Shown: positions 23,101-34,261 of the stretch, in pieces
How the letters are laid out: each line of letters begins with the position of its first letter
How positions within the stretch are numbered: the stretch's first letter is position 1
Assembly (NCBI RefSeq): GCF_020360975.1
Contig: NW_025408667.1
Coordinates: 11,470,001-11,534,000 of the forward strand
DNA length: 64,000 nt
Direction of reading: 5' to 3'
Source: Hirsutella rhossiliensis
Taxonomy: Eukaryota; Ascomycota; Sordariomycetes; Hypocreales; Ophiocordycipitaceae
Position numbers and translations under genes: made by a program
The notes under the pieces: generated by a model
The model's input: the letters and a program-made list of their open reading frames with translations, nothing else
The model's database searches: none
What the model was told of the DNA's origin: nothing

Positions 23101-24200
23101 TATATATAGACGCGAACTTATTAAGGAAACCCTTAAGTACCCGGTTAATATAACGTTAGAACGTAGCTAGGGCACTTACTAAGCCGAAGGGGGTAACTAT
23201 TTACTTAAATAAGCTATATCTTATATAGAACGCTGTTTTCTACTCCTCCTTATACGCTATTTATACCTTATAGAACGCTTAAACGACGTCGAGCTTCGTA
23301 AACTACTTTACCTTTACTAAGTTATAGAGGGTCTCTCTTATAAGCGGAAGGGGGTACCGGTCTAGGCGTATAATCGCGTTTAACGCTTAGTAGTCTATAT
23401 AAAAGCGAAGTCCCCCCCTTAGCTTTCATATAAATAAAACTAGAGCCGCTACCTTAAAGGAGCTAGCCCTAATAAATCCCTTATTAAGGAGGTCTATAAG
23501 GGTCTTCTTTAATACTAGTAGTTCCTTTTATAATATACTATATAGCGGCCTAAATAGCGGGGGAAGCTCCTTACCGTTATCCCTTATATAAAGCGGTATT
23601 AAGTAGTCTATACCCGGCTTATAAGGGTTTAACTTATCGGCCTCGCTCTTTTAAAAGAGCGGTAGTAAGTTATAGAACTACGGTAGGATAGCCTACTATA
23701 GCTCCTCTTCCGATATAGGGCGCTTTAGTCGTAGCGCTTTCTTAATATCTACTAAGCTAACCGCGTAGATCGACGCTATAGCTATAGCCGGCCCCTTCCG
23801 CTTATAGATTTACCGTATCGTGCCTACGAATACTAAGGCTAAGACTTCCTAGGCGTCTTATAAGTTAGGTAGGGCGTCCGGCGCTCCCTCCTTACTATTA
23901 TACTAGACCTAGGACTACGTAGGGCTAAACTATAGCCTCCCTTTATATAGTACTAAATATAACTTTATATATATTAACTATAGCTTCCTAAGAATTAAGG
24001 GAAACTTAAGCTAAGGGACTATATATACTACTAGTAGCCGCGGGAGGCTATTAACCTCTATAGCTACTTAAGCAACGCCTTTAATAACCGCGCCCTTTAT
24101 CGCGGCTAAGGCGCCCTTTATATACCTAGGGCGAATCTTCTCTATTAGTAAGCGTAGCTTAAGGGCTTTTACTTTATTAATTATAGCGTAATACTAATAA
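20105..24200 (-). pseudogene. Gypsy-1 pol (RT, RNase H, integrase, chromodomain-type end), RIPed
   Basis: The minus strand shows Ty3/gypsy pol in order. The RT active site at 23081-23104 now reads YIDNILIY, from YIDDILIY. RNase H follows at about 22400-22450, with a segment formerly FKILTDYKNLEYF. The integrase start of the core is at about 21630 (ISMDFIT-like), and its HPQTDG-like block at about 20960-20990 now carries stops. The C-terminal domain at 20600-20110 has a stretch formerly reading VVRDKVWLDLRN and a following chromodomain-like segment, so it is probably a chromovirus. A 291-bp duplication at 21048-21433 interrupts the integrase. All domains carry RIP stops; protease was not securely located. 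Confidence 0.85.
21048..21433. repeat. Direct repeat of about 93 bp, period 291, inside Gypsy-1 integrase
   Basis: The sequence from 21048 (atcgcgaagactattacg) to about 21140 recurs at 21339-21433 with two or three transitions. The 200 bp between the copies have no match to integrase and end in ctcccgggcttataac, resembling the sequence next to the Copia-2 5' LTR at 18395. It may be a small LTR-derived insertion with duplicated flank, or a tandem duplication. Confidence 0.75.
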
Positions 24201-24699
24201 CCCTTATCTATAAGGGCGGAGAAGAGGTAAGTCTAGTTAATAATAACTAGTATTAAAGTAGGTTCTTCTTTAATACGCTTTACTAGGTCCTCCTTAGCTA
24301 GTATTAGCTTACTAGGCTCTAGGGCCCGCTTTTATACTAGAGCTAAGCTTTTCCCTCCGCTTTATATATAGCGGAGGTTCCCCTATCTCCCTTATCGTCG
24401 GATTCTAATAGGGCGCGGGTAACCTATATCTTTACCGGCCTCCTTACTAAGAGGTAGGGGCAAGACCTAACTATATATATACTTACGCCGTAACGTATAT
24501 AGTAGCTTTCTTTATATCGTTTACTAATTTCCTCGTAGGGCACTTACTTAGCTATCTTACTAGACTACGCCGCTAGTAAAGCGGCCGGGGTCTTACTATT
24601 ACCGCGCCCCCTAGGGCGTATAGCTACTATCTAGACGTCGCCGTCTATATCGACCGCCGACTTAAGAGCGGGCCTAGGCATAGATAGGTTAAGTAAGGA

Positions 24700-25400
24700 G
24701 GAACTATCTAGCCTATTAGTCCCGCTCGAGGCTAAGCGCTTATATAGCTTTTAAAAGCGCGGCGTTTACTTATATCCTTAGGCTACCTTTATAAGGCAGG
24801 CTACGTAGCCCTCGTAGGTAGAGGGTATTATAATAGGGATAAGTAGCTCTTAGAGTGCTAAGGAGATTAAGTTCTATAGCTAGGTAAGCTTAGCGCCGTC
24901 CTCCTAGGCGGTATTACCTACCGCTTAGGTTAGGGTCTCTTTAAATTCTAGTAAGAACTCCTTAAAGGACTGCCCCTTTTACTAAGTAAGGGTCTATAGC
25001 CTATCCTATACCTTCTCTTATTCCTATATATTGCCGAAAGTATAGACTAGGTAGTTAAAGAATACTTAGGGGTCTTTCGTCCCCTTAGGACCGCCCTACT
25101 CTTAAAAGCCCGCTACTCGCTATATCTAAGGCTCCGGTAGCGTATATAGGAGCGAGAACTAAGCTGTCTCCTTATAGCCGTTAAGGCCCTATTTCTCGTT
25201 AATATAGTATTTTACTATTAAGCGGTTAAGGAAGAAGTAAAAGGTCTCTAGCTTACTATCTTAGGTAGGCTAAGGTGGTAGCTTCCGTCTACTAAGGGCC
25301 GCCTCGCGCTCCGACCTCTTAGTAGCGGGAGGCGTATTTATCGGAGCTAGCGTTAAGAGGGTATTAAGGATCTAGTATAGGGTTACTTATTAGTCTAGGT
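24700..25400 (-). pseudogene. Gypsy-1 gag, RIPed
   Basis: The minus strand reads a retrotransposon gag segment, with KGQSFKEFLLEFKETL near 24970 preceded by TFGNI and an Asp/Leu-rich stretch typical of the capsid domain in Ty3/gypsy elements. It lies just inside the 5' LTR at 25615, as expected. Stops are TAG/TAA only. No zinc knuckle was securely placed. Confidence 0.72.
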
Positions 25401-25614
25401 CTTATAATATTTAGTAAAATAGCTTTATAAATCGGGCTTATTTATCCCGTTATTACTAGGTCTCTTCTTATAGGTATTACTAGTATAGCTCTTCCGCCTA
25501 TTACTATAGCTATTAGTACTAAGCTTCTTTTTATAGTAGCTACTACTACTACTACTACCTTAGCTAGTACTACTAAGGTTCTAATATCGGGTTTAATATA
25601 AGGATAGCTTATAC

Positions 25615-25812
25615 TATTATAAGGTAGGTAGAGGGTTATACTATAAGTGCCTTTTATTATATTATAATAATAAGCTATATAGGATCTAACTATACGCCGC
25701 GCCTACCGCTACTAAATACGTATTTATATATACGGCCTACCTTACCCTATAACGCTATCGGCTAAGGTCTAGGCTAATGCCTAGACCTATACTAAGGGTA
25801 AATACCCTTATA
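25615..25812 (-). repeat. Gypsy-1 5' LTR
   Basis: Same 198-bp sequence as 13535-13732 with transitions only; it is followed by CTTAG, the presumed target duplication. Confidence 0.9.
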
Positions 25813-27123
25813 CTTAGTCTTATAAAGAAACTAAATATCTCTTTAAACTATAGCTTTAAGGAGATATAGAGCCTATATAGTACTTTTAATAGCTTTAGGT
25901 ATAGCCTAGGTATTAAAAATCTTAGTAGAGGCTAGTAATAGACTTTTTAGTATAGGATAATATATAGGAATACTATTTTTATATTATATTATTCCGTCTT
26001 AAAGTCCTTAAGGTAGTAAAAGGCTATTAGTAGTTAGAATATTTATACTTATAGTATAGCTATATATATATCCTTATTATCTTTAGGTTATAAGTCTCTA
26101 TAAACTATAATATATACCTTAAAGTATATAATATACCCTTACTTATTAGTCTTATATATAAAGACTTAATATAAGGGGATTAGGAAGTACCTTTTTTATT
26201 TAATAATAGCTTTTAAGATAGTCTTTTATATACCCCTAGCTAGGGTTTCTTTTATTTTATAGTCTATAGCTTCTTTCTACTTATATATAAACTCTAAAGC
26301 TATTACCGCGTTAAAGGAAGTAAGGGGAGGCGGTATATCTTTAACGTAAAGCTTATACTTACTTACCTTTACGATAATATTATTAATAAAGGATCTCTTA
26401 AGCCTATAAGCCTATTTTCCTTTAATAACGTTACTTAGGTTAATCCCTTATAACGTATCCTTTCGTTTATATTATTCTTATACTTATAATACCCTTAAGC
26501 CGGCCCTACTAGCTACTAGGTTAAGGGTATAGGGTTCGGACTAAAGGTTATCTTTATAAACCTATAATATAATCGTTCCTTATTCTTATACTTATAATGC
26601 CCTTAAGCTAGCCCTACTAACTGCTATATTAAAGGTATAGGGTTTAGACTAAGGGTTATCTTTATAAACCTATACTATAATCGGTCCTTTACCTCTTAAG
26701 GTAAGAGGTATACTATTACGTTTATCTTAAAGAGATAAGTTAATTAATATAGGTATTATATCTTTAAGCTATCTCTTTAATAAGATATAAGAGGGGTTAC
26801 CTACTATAGTATCTATCGCGGGCATAGAAGGTATAGAGCTTAGTAACTCTATATTATATATAGTATTAAGTAAGAGGGGTAATATTAAAATCTTTATCCT
26901 TAGGCTTACTATTTTTAAAGGGGGAAGATATATATATCTATATAATCCTTATAAGGGTGTCTTTAGTTCTTAGTCTTCTAAAGTATATAAAGGTAATAGG
27001 TCCTATATAAAGGTAATTACTTCTTTTAGCGTTTAACCGTTATCTATATTATCGTTAGATAAACTTAGTACCTTAAAGGTTTTAGGTTCCTTACTATTTA
27101 TAACGTTAGTTATAGCTATATCT
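25813..27123 (-). pseudogene. Copia-1 reverse transcriptase N-half, RIPed
   Basis: The minus strand reads the N-terminal part of a Ty1/copia RT. A segment like KALYGLR, now KVLYRLYIS, is near 25880, preceded by PPQGF (the family motif PPEGF). Further upstream is a stretch corresponding to the region where family members read YKARLVARG. This half joins directly to the C-half at 12721-13534 once Gypsy-1 is removed. The upstream part beyond 27123 continues after Copia-3, at 33310. Confidence 0.82.
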
Positions 27124-27128
27124 CTAAG

Positions 27129-27327
27129 TGTGGGTAGGCACCTGCGGCAGCTGCTGCAATGAGACGGTACTAGGGTTAACCTGATGTTGTATTCGTCTTG
27201 TTCTCTATCTAAGGAGGCAGAGGCCAGCGTGGAGAAAGGGGGCACGCTGCCCTCAGCCGCACACGTGACCGTACGGGTCACGTGCCAACCATGGTTGGTC
27301 ACACCACTAGATAGATACATTCCTACA
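27129..27327 (-). repeat. Copia-3 3' LTR
   Basis: Starts TGTGGGTAGG and ends TTCCTACA. It contains the palindrome-rich stretch ccgtacgggtcacgtg. Confidence 0.96.
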
Positions 27328-27541
27328 CAGGCAACTCTTCTTTTGCTGTGAGAAGCACAGCAACACCTTGAACAGGTCTAAAGGATAGTAGCGTTAAGGC
27401 CGTGAAGGAATGTGCCGTGAGGGCGTGTGTCATTATTGCCAAAAGTGGGTCCGACGTCTTGTTCTTAGCTGTAGATATCGGGGAAGAAGTGAAGGGTCTT
27501 CCTGATAGGAGCAATCATTTGATCATAGGGATAAGGAGCGG

Positions 27542-28158
27542 TTAGGAACGTTGTACGTATCCTTCGACTCGAATTGTCAGACTATTGGTATCGATGAAGC
27601 GTTCCAGGGCTCGGTTTGGTGATGCTTTCGTCATTGCATCTGCTGGGTTGTCTGCGCCGTTGATCCAACGAATATCTGTTATCTCTCTCTTCTCGTATGA
27701 CTGGCGAAGGGCCATGATATCAATCATCAATCGTTTTTCCTTCGTCGTACCGAGCTTGACTAGGCATTCGTAGAGAGAGTACGAATCCGTACAGACGATG
27801 AGAGGGATAGGAGGAAGGTTGAGTCGTTCCGTAATTATCTTCATAGTCATCGCAAGGAGATGCCTATGTCGAATCCGTTGGCCATACCGTAGATCTCTGA
27901 TGCTAGGACGCTACGGGTAACACGTTTGCACTTTGTTGAACTCCAGTGTACGATGTTACCACTAATCTCGAACTGTTTTTCTTTGTGGTTTGTCTCGTTA
28001 ACGAGGGTAATGACGAATCCTAGTTGGGAGGATAAGTCCTTGTTGTTTGCGAAAGAACCATCGGTGAAAACCATCAGCTTTGCAGTAGCTAGATCAATTG
28101 GTTTGTACGTGAGGCCACGTAGTTGGTGATCCATTTGCCATTGCAGTCGCTTGTTCAA
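27542..28158 (-). pseudogene. Copia-3 RNase H
   Basis: Two overlapping frames (27847-28158 and 27542-27850) make up the Ty1/copia RNase H. The first has FTDGSFANN, with the first catalytic aspartate, and SVLASEIYGM with the glutamate. The second has VCTDSYSLYE with the next aspartate, and ends with GADNPADAMTK, typical of the C-terminus of copia polyproteins. The ATGA overlap at 27847-27850 indicates a one-base shift between them. The true upstream frame into RT reads DPEDKDYAILNKRLQW, so another shift sits just before 28158. Function in this copy is doubtful unless the shifts are sequencing errors. Confidence 0.88.
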
Positions 28159-29018
28159 AATTGCGTAATCTTTATCCTCAGGGTCTGTACTTGGGCGGCG
28201 ACTGAAACATCGAAAGAAGCTTCCGGTTGAGCAATTGAAGCAATGTATGAGGCTCGCGCTCGTTCCTCAACGTAGCGCTGGTGACGATCAATTGCTTTAG
28301 GGTCAATGGTGGTCATTTTTGCTGCTTGTCCCTTCTGTTGAAGTAAAAGGGATCCTTTCTTAAGGGGGTTATTATTCAGCAACGTCAGTCTTGCACCATT
28401 AAAGTCAACCGTTGTTCCGTATGTGATGTCAGTCTTGGGCTTGGAACGAAATTCTGCCTTTTGTAGCTCTTCTTCTTCACGGGTAGAAAAGTTGTTCGTT
28501 CCAAGGATGAGGGTGTCATCAGTTTGCATTCCAACAATACCGAGCGTGTCAGGGCCAGTATTCGAAATCAGTAGGCAGGAGTCATAGGTGGAGGTAGACA
28601 TATCCAGCTTTTCGAGGTGATGCTGCTGATATGTGCGGAACCAATGGACTCCGGCTTCTGCGATACCGTACAGGGGCTTAATAACACGAATAATTGTTCC
28701 GTTAGGGTATTTGCCTTGTAGTTCCGTGGGCAAATACGTAAGAATGGTCCGGAAAGCTTGGTCTGGGATTGCGGGTATGCCTGAGTGATATCACGGAGGG
28801 AGAGGTTATGCCGTAGTTTTGAAGAAGTCCGGGGCAATAGCGAGGATGAGTCTCTGGCTAACGCGTTGAATTGTCGGAGATTGCGTCAGGAGGGTGGTCT
28901 TCTCAAAGTCGTTATGTCCTTGAATAACAAGTCGAGACTTTTCGTAGGGCTTAGTGTTGATTCCTTTGACTTCACGAACCATTCGAGAGCGAAAGATTCT
29001 ATAGTTTCCATGACTCAT
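28155..29018 (-). pseudogene. Copia-3 reverse transcriptase
   Basis: The frame 28155-28733 holds the RT core. It contains IRVIKPLYGIAEAG (family KPLYGI) and QTDDTLILG at about 28502-28527, in which the family YVDD is TDDT. The N-terminal part continues in other frames at 28568-28837 (LRDITQAYPQS, the first catalytic aspartate region) and 28806-29018 (KSRLVIQGHND). At least two frameshifts separate these pieces. The 300 bases upstream (29019-29318) are the linker to integrase and carry no clear domain. The threonine in place of tyrosine at the active site also occurs in some fungal copia lineages. Confidence 0.88.
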
Positions 29019-29318
29019 TTGATCGTATCGTTCAAATTGGAATACACCGCGGCCAACGAGGTCAGTAATCTCTTTGTTATCGGATTCTTCGAAGGGGTCA
29101 CCAGGAGAGGTGATTATGCCATCAGACCGTAGCTTGAGGAAAGAGCTTGTGCATCTTCCTCCTTTGGGTCAAGAAGCTCTGGTCTACGGCTTGGGCCATC
29201 ATGATCAAATCCTTTGGCTTGTTCTTTGATCCTGGTGGGCGTCCTCTCTGCGGGGGCGGGGTTCGGGTCGGCAGGCAGGTCCGTTAGGGTCTTAACGGGG
29301 TCTTGAGCCGGTTGTTCA

Positions 29319-30611
29319 TTAAGATCTGAACGAATGCCTGAGGGTCTGTGTCGTGTGTAGGGTCGGAAAGAGTGGTATCATCACGCAGATACGGTTGTAC
29401 AAGGGTCGATCGAAAGACTTGGGGCCGTTGACTGTGTCAATGGTGATGTTATGGGTATCAATCGATGCAATCTTGAAGGGTCCTTGCCAACCGTCTTTCT
29501 CTCCAAACGCGAACTTCACTTTGCAGCGGGAGGATAGCACTTCTGTCGTGCTCGGGCCGTTGCGTGCATGGAGGGCATCCTTAACTCGTCTTTCTGCCGA
29601 GAGTTGGCGGAGCATTTTCATCGCTTTCTGCATAGCTTCCGATCTTTTGAGGGTAGAAGCGGAAGGGGCGAGTCTGTAGATACGCGAGGGTATGCGCCGA
29701 AAACAAGCAACGTAGGCACAAGACCGTCAGGTCCTGCCGTATCATTGATTGCTTTAACAGCCATTTGAAGGACTGTTTCGGCGGAAGTGGTGTGGCCAAT
29801 CTCAGCATGGAGGATGTTAAAGGCGCGTCGGAGGGTGCGTGATAGCGTTCAATCTTTCCAATGGACCAATGCGTCTCAACAGGTACTTGAGAGCATTTGA
29901 TTCCCATAATCTTTGCTTCGTTCCGGAATTCGAGAGAAGCAAAGTTAGTTCCTGCATCATGACGGAGGGTATCAGGAGGTCCAAGATACGTGTCGATCCA
30001 GAGGGTCCGGAGGGTCTCCCATGTATCTTTAGCTGACATTGACGGTAAAAATCTGGCTCCTTGAAAGCAGTAGCTGAGTCCACAACGTGTAGAACAGGGC
30101 GTTGTGGTGTTCCTAGGTGCATCACATCAACGATGATTTCGTAGTTGAATTCTTGATCATCGTTAAGGGTGAACTTGAAGCGGCGTGGGGCTTGTGAGTG
30201 CATTTGACAGTGGTGACAGAACTTAGAGATAGTCTCTAATGTGTCTATCGAGACGTCACTGTGCCCGGCTTGCTTCAAGAGGTGATGGAGCCTAGGGACT
30301 GCTGGGTGTCCAAAGCGTCGGTGAAGTGTACGAATCTCTGTTTCCGTAAGAAACGAGATAGACTCTTCATCTTTCGTAAGGAAGAACCAGGGATGTCCCC
30401 ATTTGCGGATGACTGGGATGCTGGTAGGGCGATTAGTACAATGATTACTACAATTGATGGTATCTGTGATGTTATTGAAATAGATACCAAGTCGATCCAT
30501 ATCAGCAAGGCAGAGCAAAAGGAGTTGGGGTTTGAAGGATGTGGAACGTGATCCTTCCGAGGGGTGTTTTAGGCAACTGTGCCAAGGAGTTAATCGTGTC
30601 GCCGTTGCCAA
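29319..30611 (-). pseudogene. Copia-3 integrase
   Basis: Frame 29817-30611 carries the zinc-binding GAG-pre-integrase region (LHRRFGHPAV and CHHCQMH, an HHCC finger) and the start of the catalytic core (DVMHLG, first aspartate). After a frameshift near 30045, the frame 29581-30039 supplies the second aspartate (RHDAGTNF) and the glutamate (GKIERYH). A further shift leads to 29319-29633, the C-terminal segment (FGEKDGWQGPFKI). All three DDE residues are present, so the core was functional before the frame broke. Confidence 0.88.
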
Positions 30612-31090
30612 ATTTGATGGAGGCCTGGCCGGATGTAGAGCTGTCGAGAGCTACAGAAGGATCTTCTCGTTGTAGGGCGATGTACTGAGAATATCCTGCT
30701 GTGGAGAATGTTGCTGCACCTGTGTCGATCATGATACCTTGGAATCTATCCCTTGAATAGCGATCTTCAATAATAAATTGCGAGGCTGGAACAACGGTTT
30801 GATCCGTCTGATAGACGTCTTCTCCTGTGATCAAATGATTGAATGCCTGTTGACAGAGCATTTGGCTTGCTTGCCATTGTTCCGGGTGATCGTTGGTGCT
30901 ATTGTCATGTTCTTCCCATGTATCTTCAGTGTCATCAAAGCTGCTCATCTCATGACCTTCGTAGTCTAGAATATAGCCTCCGATGTCCGTGAGTTGTACA
31001 CCTATGAAGTGGCATTGAGTGATATGTTGGTCCTTGGCCTCTTGTCGTTCATCCGTAGAGTGTTTAGTTGACCAACAGCCTTCTTGTCCA
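30502..31090 (-). pseudogene. Copia-3 aspartic protease
   Basis: The frame runs from the gag zinc knuckle into an acidic linker (SSFDDTEDTWEEHDNS) and then a retropepsin-like site, GIMIDTGAATFSTAG, in which DTG is the catalytic triplet. It ends at a stop at 30502 and overlaps the integrase frame by about 110 bases in another phase. The protease would process the polyprotein. Confidence 0.85.
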
Positions 31091-32659
31091 CAAACAAAAC
31101 ACTTCTTTGTCCAGTTGCGGTTATTGTAGCTAGGATTGTAGTTACTACGGCTTTGAGGCCGGTAGTTTCCACGGTTGTAGCTTTGTCCGTATCCGCGGCT
31201 GGGTCGTTGACCTGAATATCCGTATCTGCCTCGAGAGCGGTTGTTATTGTATCGACGGTCGAGGTAGTACTGATGGCGTGGATCGTTATGATCGAATGAT
31301 CCAGCAAAGTCAAGGGAAATTGAGAAGTTGTTATGAGGGCAAGATGGGTTTCAACGGATGCACGAAGATCTGCAAGAAGGTGCTCGACGTTATCGGCGGG
31401 TTTGAAAAGAGCGTATTGGAGTTCGGGTACTCCACGGCATGCTTTCATAAGCGTTGTACGCAGTAGAAGGTCTCCTGCGTACTCCCTGCCAAGGGCTCGT
31501 TGGCAGAGCTGAAGCTTATCAAAGAGGATTTGAAGCACTTCGTGGGGGGTCTTCGAAGCATCTTGGGCACGGATGGAGTTAAAGGTTATTGTTGTCCAGT
31601 CAGTATGGTAGTGGACATGGTTGACTTCCGTGTCAAAGTGTTGTTTGAAGATATCATACGCTTGTCGGAACGTCGTAGCCCATGTGATCTTATCAAGATA
31701 GAATCTTTGGGCTCTTCCATCAAGGATCCGGGAAAGAGTGCGTGAAATTGTGACGGTTTCACTTGGATATGAGAGCAGTTGCTTAAGAAGAGGCGGAGCT
31801 TATCATCAAGGAGATCGTACGGCTCTCCTGTGTAGTTCCGATCTTTGTTCCAGGTCTTCATAAACTTCTGCTGGATGTCGCTATCGACGATAGCGTTCGG
31901 GATGTTATCCGGGGGGAGTTTCATGTATTCTCCAAAGGTTGCAGGGCCGGATAAGTGTTCGGGGATGGGGTTGGTGAAAGGTTGGACGAGATCGGGGTTC
32001 TGGAAGCGGTAGGAAGTCGGATGAATAGTAAGAGAGGTCGGAGCAGGTTTATCTTGGATAGTCGGAGCAGGAGTAGGTGCGTTAGGAGGGCTCGTTAGGG
32101 TCTTAATAGGTTGTGGTTCGTTAAGACCTTGATGAGGTGCTGCTAAGGGCGTAACTGATGGTGAAGGAGGTTGAGACGGATGGGGATTAGTGGAAGCATT
32201 TGATCCTAGTAATGCTGTCTGCCTCCTGAAGGCAGCAGTCCTCTCATCAAACACCATCTCCGTAAACTCCTGCTCTGGCCAGGTTTGTGGTTCTCGATAG
32301 TTTGTAATATGAGAAATTGTGTTGCGAATTTCCCCTTTGTGAACCTGTGTAGATACCTCTTTTCCTTAGTAGTTTCTGAGGGCTCTCTTGTATTCATTCG
32401 GGGCGCGGTCCCATGTGTCTTCGGTCCATTCTTCAAAATGCTGTTGGAAGTAACCAAGGAGGTCGTATCCTTGATCACTGCCAGATTGAACGATGAATAT
32501 GAACTTTGCCACATATGTCGTTACTGCGATCTTGTCCTTTTCGTCGTGTGTGATATCGTTGTCCCAAAGGTCGATATTAATTTGTCGGAATGCGGATGCT
32601 TGGATGTCTAGTGCCTGCATCTGGTCGCATATTTCTTCGAGCTGGGCTTCTGGGGACAT
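31000..32659 (-). pseudogene. Copia-3 gag with zinc knuckle
   Basis: The likely ATG is at 32659 (MSPEAQLEEICDQMQ); an in-frame ATG further upstream at 32893 is less gag-like. The frame meets a TAA near 32366 that would be CAA before a CA to TA change, continues in phase to 31586 (proline-rich linker, then FGEYMKLPPDNIPNA), shifts near 31720, and ends with a zinc knuckle CFVCGQEGCWSTKH at about 31060-31105, typical for this fungal copia group. The product would form the nucleocapsid. Confidence 0.85.
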
Positions 32660-33104
32660 AGCTCGGGCGGTCGGGGCTATCGTGATCAAATGAATGAGAC
32701 GATGTGGGGTTCGTATTGGTCTCTTCGTATACGAGTTGTCGCTAATAGGAGGTCGAGCGTCGCGTACTAAGTAGGTCGTTCGCGGCCAGACTGAACTGAC
32801 GGGGATCTTGCTACTTAACGTCAAGGGTCGAACGTTCTTACTAGTTGTTTGCGATGTGGTCGCCTGTCGATTCCGGTGCTCACGGCTAGGCAAACTAGCG
32901 GGCGATCGTAATCAACAGTTGGAAGGACTCTCGCGCGGCTGGGCAAACCAGCGGGAGATTCCTTGTTCTTAGCACAAATAACCTTCTTCTGAGCGCTACT
33001 CAGGGCCACAGTAAAGTGACGCGGACTATAGCACCTTCGAAGGTTGAGGAATTTGTCTCTTCTACTTAGCTGTCTGTGACGGGCGTGGGCCGGTCACTGA
33101 TCAG

Positions 33105-33304
33105 TGTGGGTAGGCACCTGCGGCAGCTGCTGCAATGAGACGGTACTAGGGTTAACCTGATGTTGTATTCGTCTTGTTCTCTATCTAAGGAGGCAGAGGC
33201 CAGCGTGGAGAAAGGGGGCACGCTGCCCTCAGCCGCACACGTGACCGTACGGGTCACGTGCCAACCATGGTTGGTCACACCACTTAGATAGATACATTCC
33301 TACA
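33105..33304 (-). repeat. Copia-3 5' LTR
   Basis: Identical to 27129-27327 except for one additional T (cacttag against cactag). It is followed by the target duplication CTAAG. Confidence 0.96.
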
Positions 33305-33309
33305 CTAAG

Positions 33310-34261
33310 GATATTATAGCTATATATTTAAACTAGCTAGGCTTACTCTTCTCTTTTTATATTATAGCTTATAAACTTATTAAACTATATATTAACTAAT
33401 ACTATTAGTTTATTTTATTTAATTAATAGTATCTATATAATATATTATTAAGTAGACCTATAGGTTACTAAGTAGCTAATATAAGCCCTTTACTTAAGGG
33501 GTAACTATATCTTATATAACTTAATATATTCTAATACTATATTTATTTTTAAGAACGCTATATAGCTAAAGACCTATAAGTATATAATATCTAGCTTAAT
33601 ATTTTTAATATAGTAATATAGTAGATTATTATCTTTTATCTAGGTCTACTAACGCTTATATTGGATTTACTAGCTATAATTATATAATTTAAAGGGTATT
33701 ATATTAAGTAGGTATACCGCTATATAGTATAAGTATCTAAGTATTGCCTAGATAGTTAATAAGTATAGTTAATTAATAAGCTAGGTAGCTTAGTTAATTT
33801 ATTACCTTTTATTATATAGTAAAGGGGGGTAATAGCGCGACTATAGCCTATACCCTATTAGGTCTACTCTATAATATTTTTACTAAGCTACTTACTAGTT
33901 ATAGGTTTAAGTCCCTATATATAAGGCTAGATAAGCGCGTATATATATAAGCGCTATAGCTTAAAAGCGTATATATAGTATAGGTAGCGGGGGATCTTAA
34001 CCTAGGCTAATAAGTAGTACGGTACCTAAGGGTAATAGCCTATTAACTATAAAAGTCTTTAACTATTATAGGTTATAGGCTTAGGCTATAGCCTAAGCTA
34101 TATAGTTATATATAAGGGCCGGATCCTATATATATATATATAGGCTAGCTATATATAAAAGAGCTCTATATAGCTTATTAATAATATTCTATAGATAGTA
34201 CTTATATATATACCTTTACTTACTCTATAATAGTATAAGCTATCGACTAATAGATTTAATA
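33310..34261 (-). other. RIPed DNA, probable 5' part of Copia-1
   Basis: This is the continuation of the RIPed DNA interrupted by Copia-3. Minus-strand frames are heavily stopped, and no motif was secure. By position it should hold the integrase/gag side or the 5' LTR of Copia-1. Composition changes abruptly at about 34262, where the LINE fragment begins. Confidence 0.5.

Larger units (their letters stand above)
13535..25812 (-). mobile_element. Gypsy-1: RIPed Ty3/gypsy inserted in Copia-1
   Basis: Two 198-bp direct repeats (13535-13732 and 25615-25812) bound the element. It splits the Copia-1 RT exactly between its N- and C-terminal halves. The flanking pentamers are CCTAG and CTTAG, a probable 5-bp target duplication with one transition. 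Gag and pol run on the minus strand, so the 5' LTR is on the right. A complete copia (13889-18888) is inserted within its 3' part; without it the element is about 7.3 kb. It also holds a RIPed reading frame on the opposite strand at 18978-19928. Confidence 0.9.
1..27123. other. RIP-mutated heterochromatin-like block
   Basis: The whole stretch is almost free of CA and TG dinucleotides while TA is in great excess and CG survives. The first 490 bases contain no CA and no TG at all. This is the known signature of ascomycete repeat-induced point mutation (CpA to TpA on either strand), not of CpG deamination. As a result every frame is filled with TAG and TAA, and only two frames longer than 60 codons remain. 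Recognisable transposon proteins can still be read when stops are treated as former Gln or Trp codons. Two patches, around 7.6-8.4 and 12.3-12.6 kb, are GC-richer and keep more CA/TG. The block ends abruptly at the insertion point of Copia-3 and resumes after it. Confidence 0.95.
27129..33304 (-). mobile_element. Copia-3: young Ty1/copia inserted into RIPed DNA
   Basis: LTRs of 199 bp (27129-27327) and 200 bp (33105-33304) differ only by one extra T. The target duplication CTAAG is perfect (27124-27128 and 33305-33309). The element interrupts the RIPed Copia-1, yet its own CA/TG content is normal. It therefore landed after the last effective RIP. Coding sense is minus in the order gag, protease, integrase, RT, RNase H. 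The reading frame is broken by at least one stop and several frameshifts, despite the near-identical LTRs. Confidence 0.97.

Noticed and set aside
29568..29768. Plus-strand frames across Copia-3
   Set aside because: They are shadows of the minus-strand integrase region.
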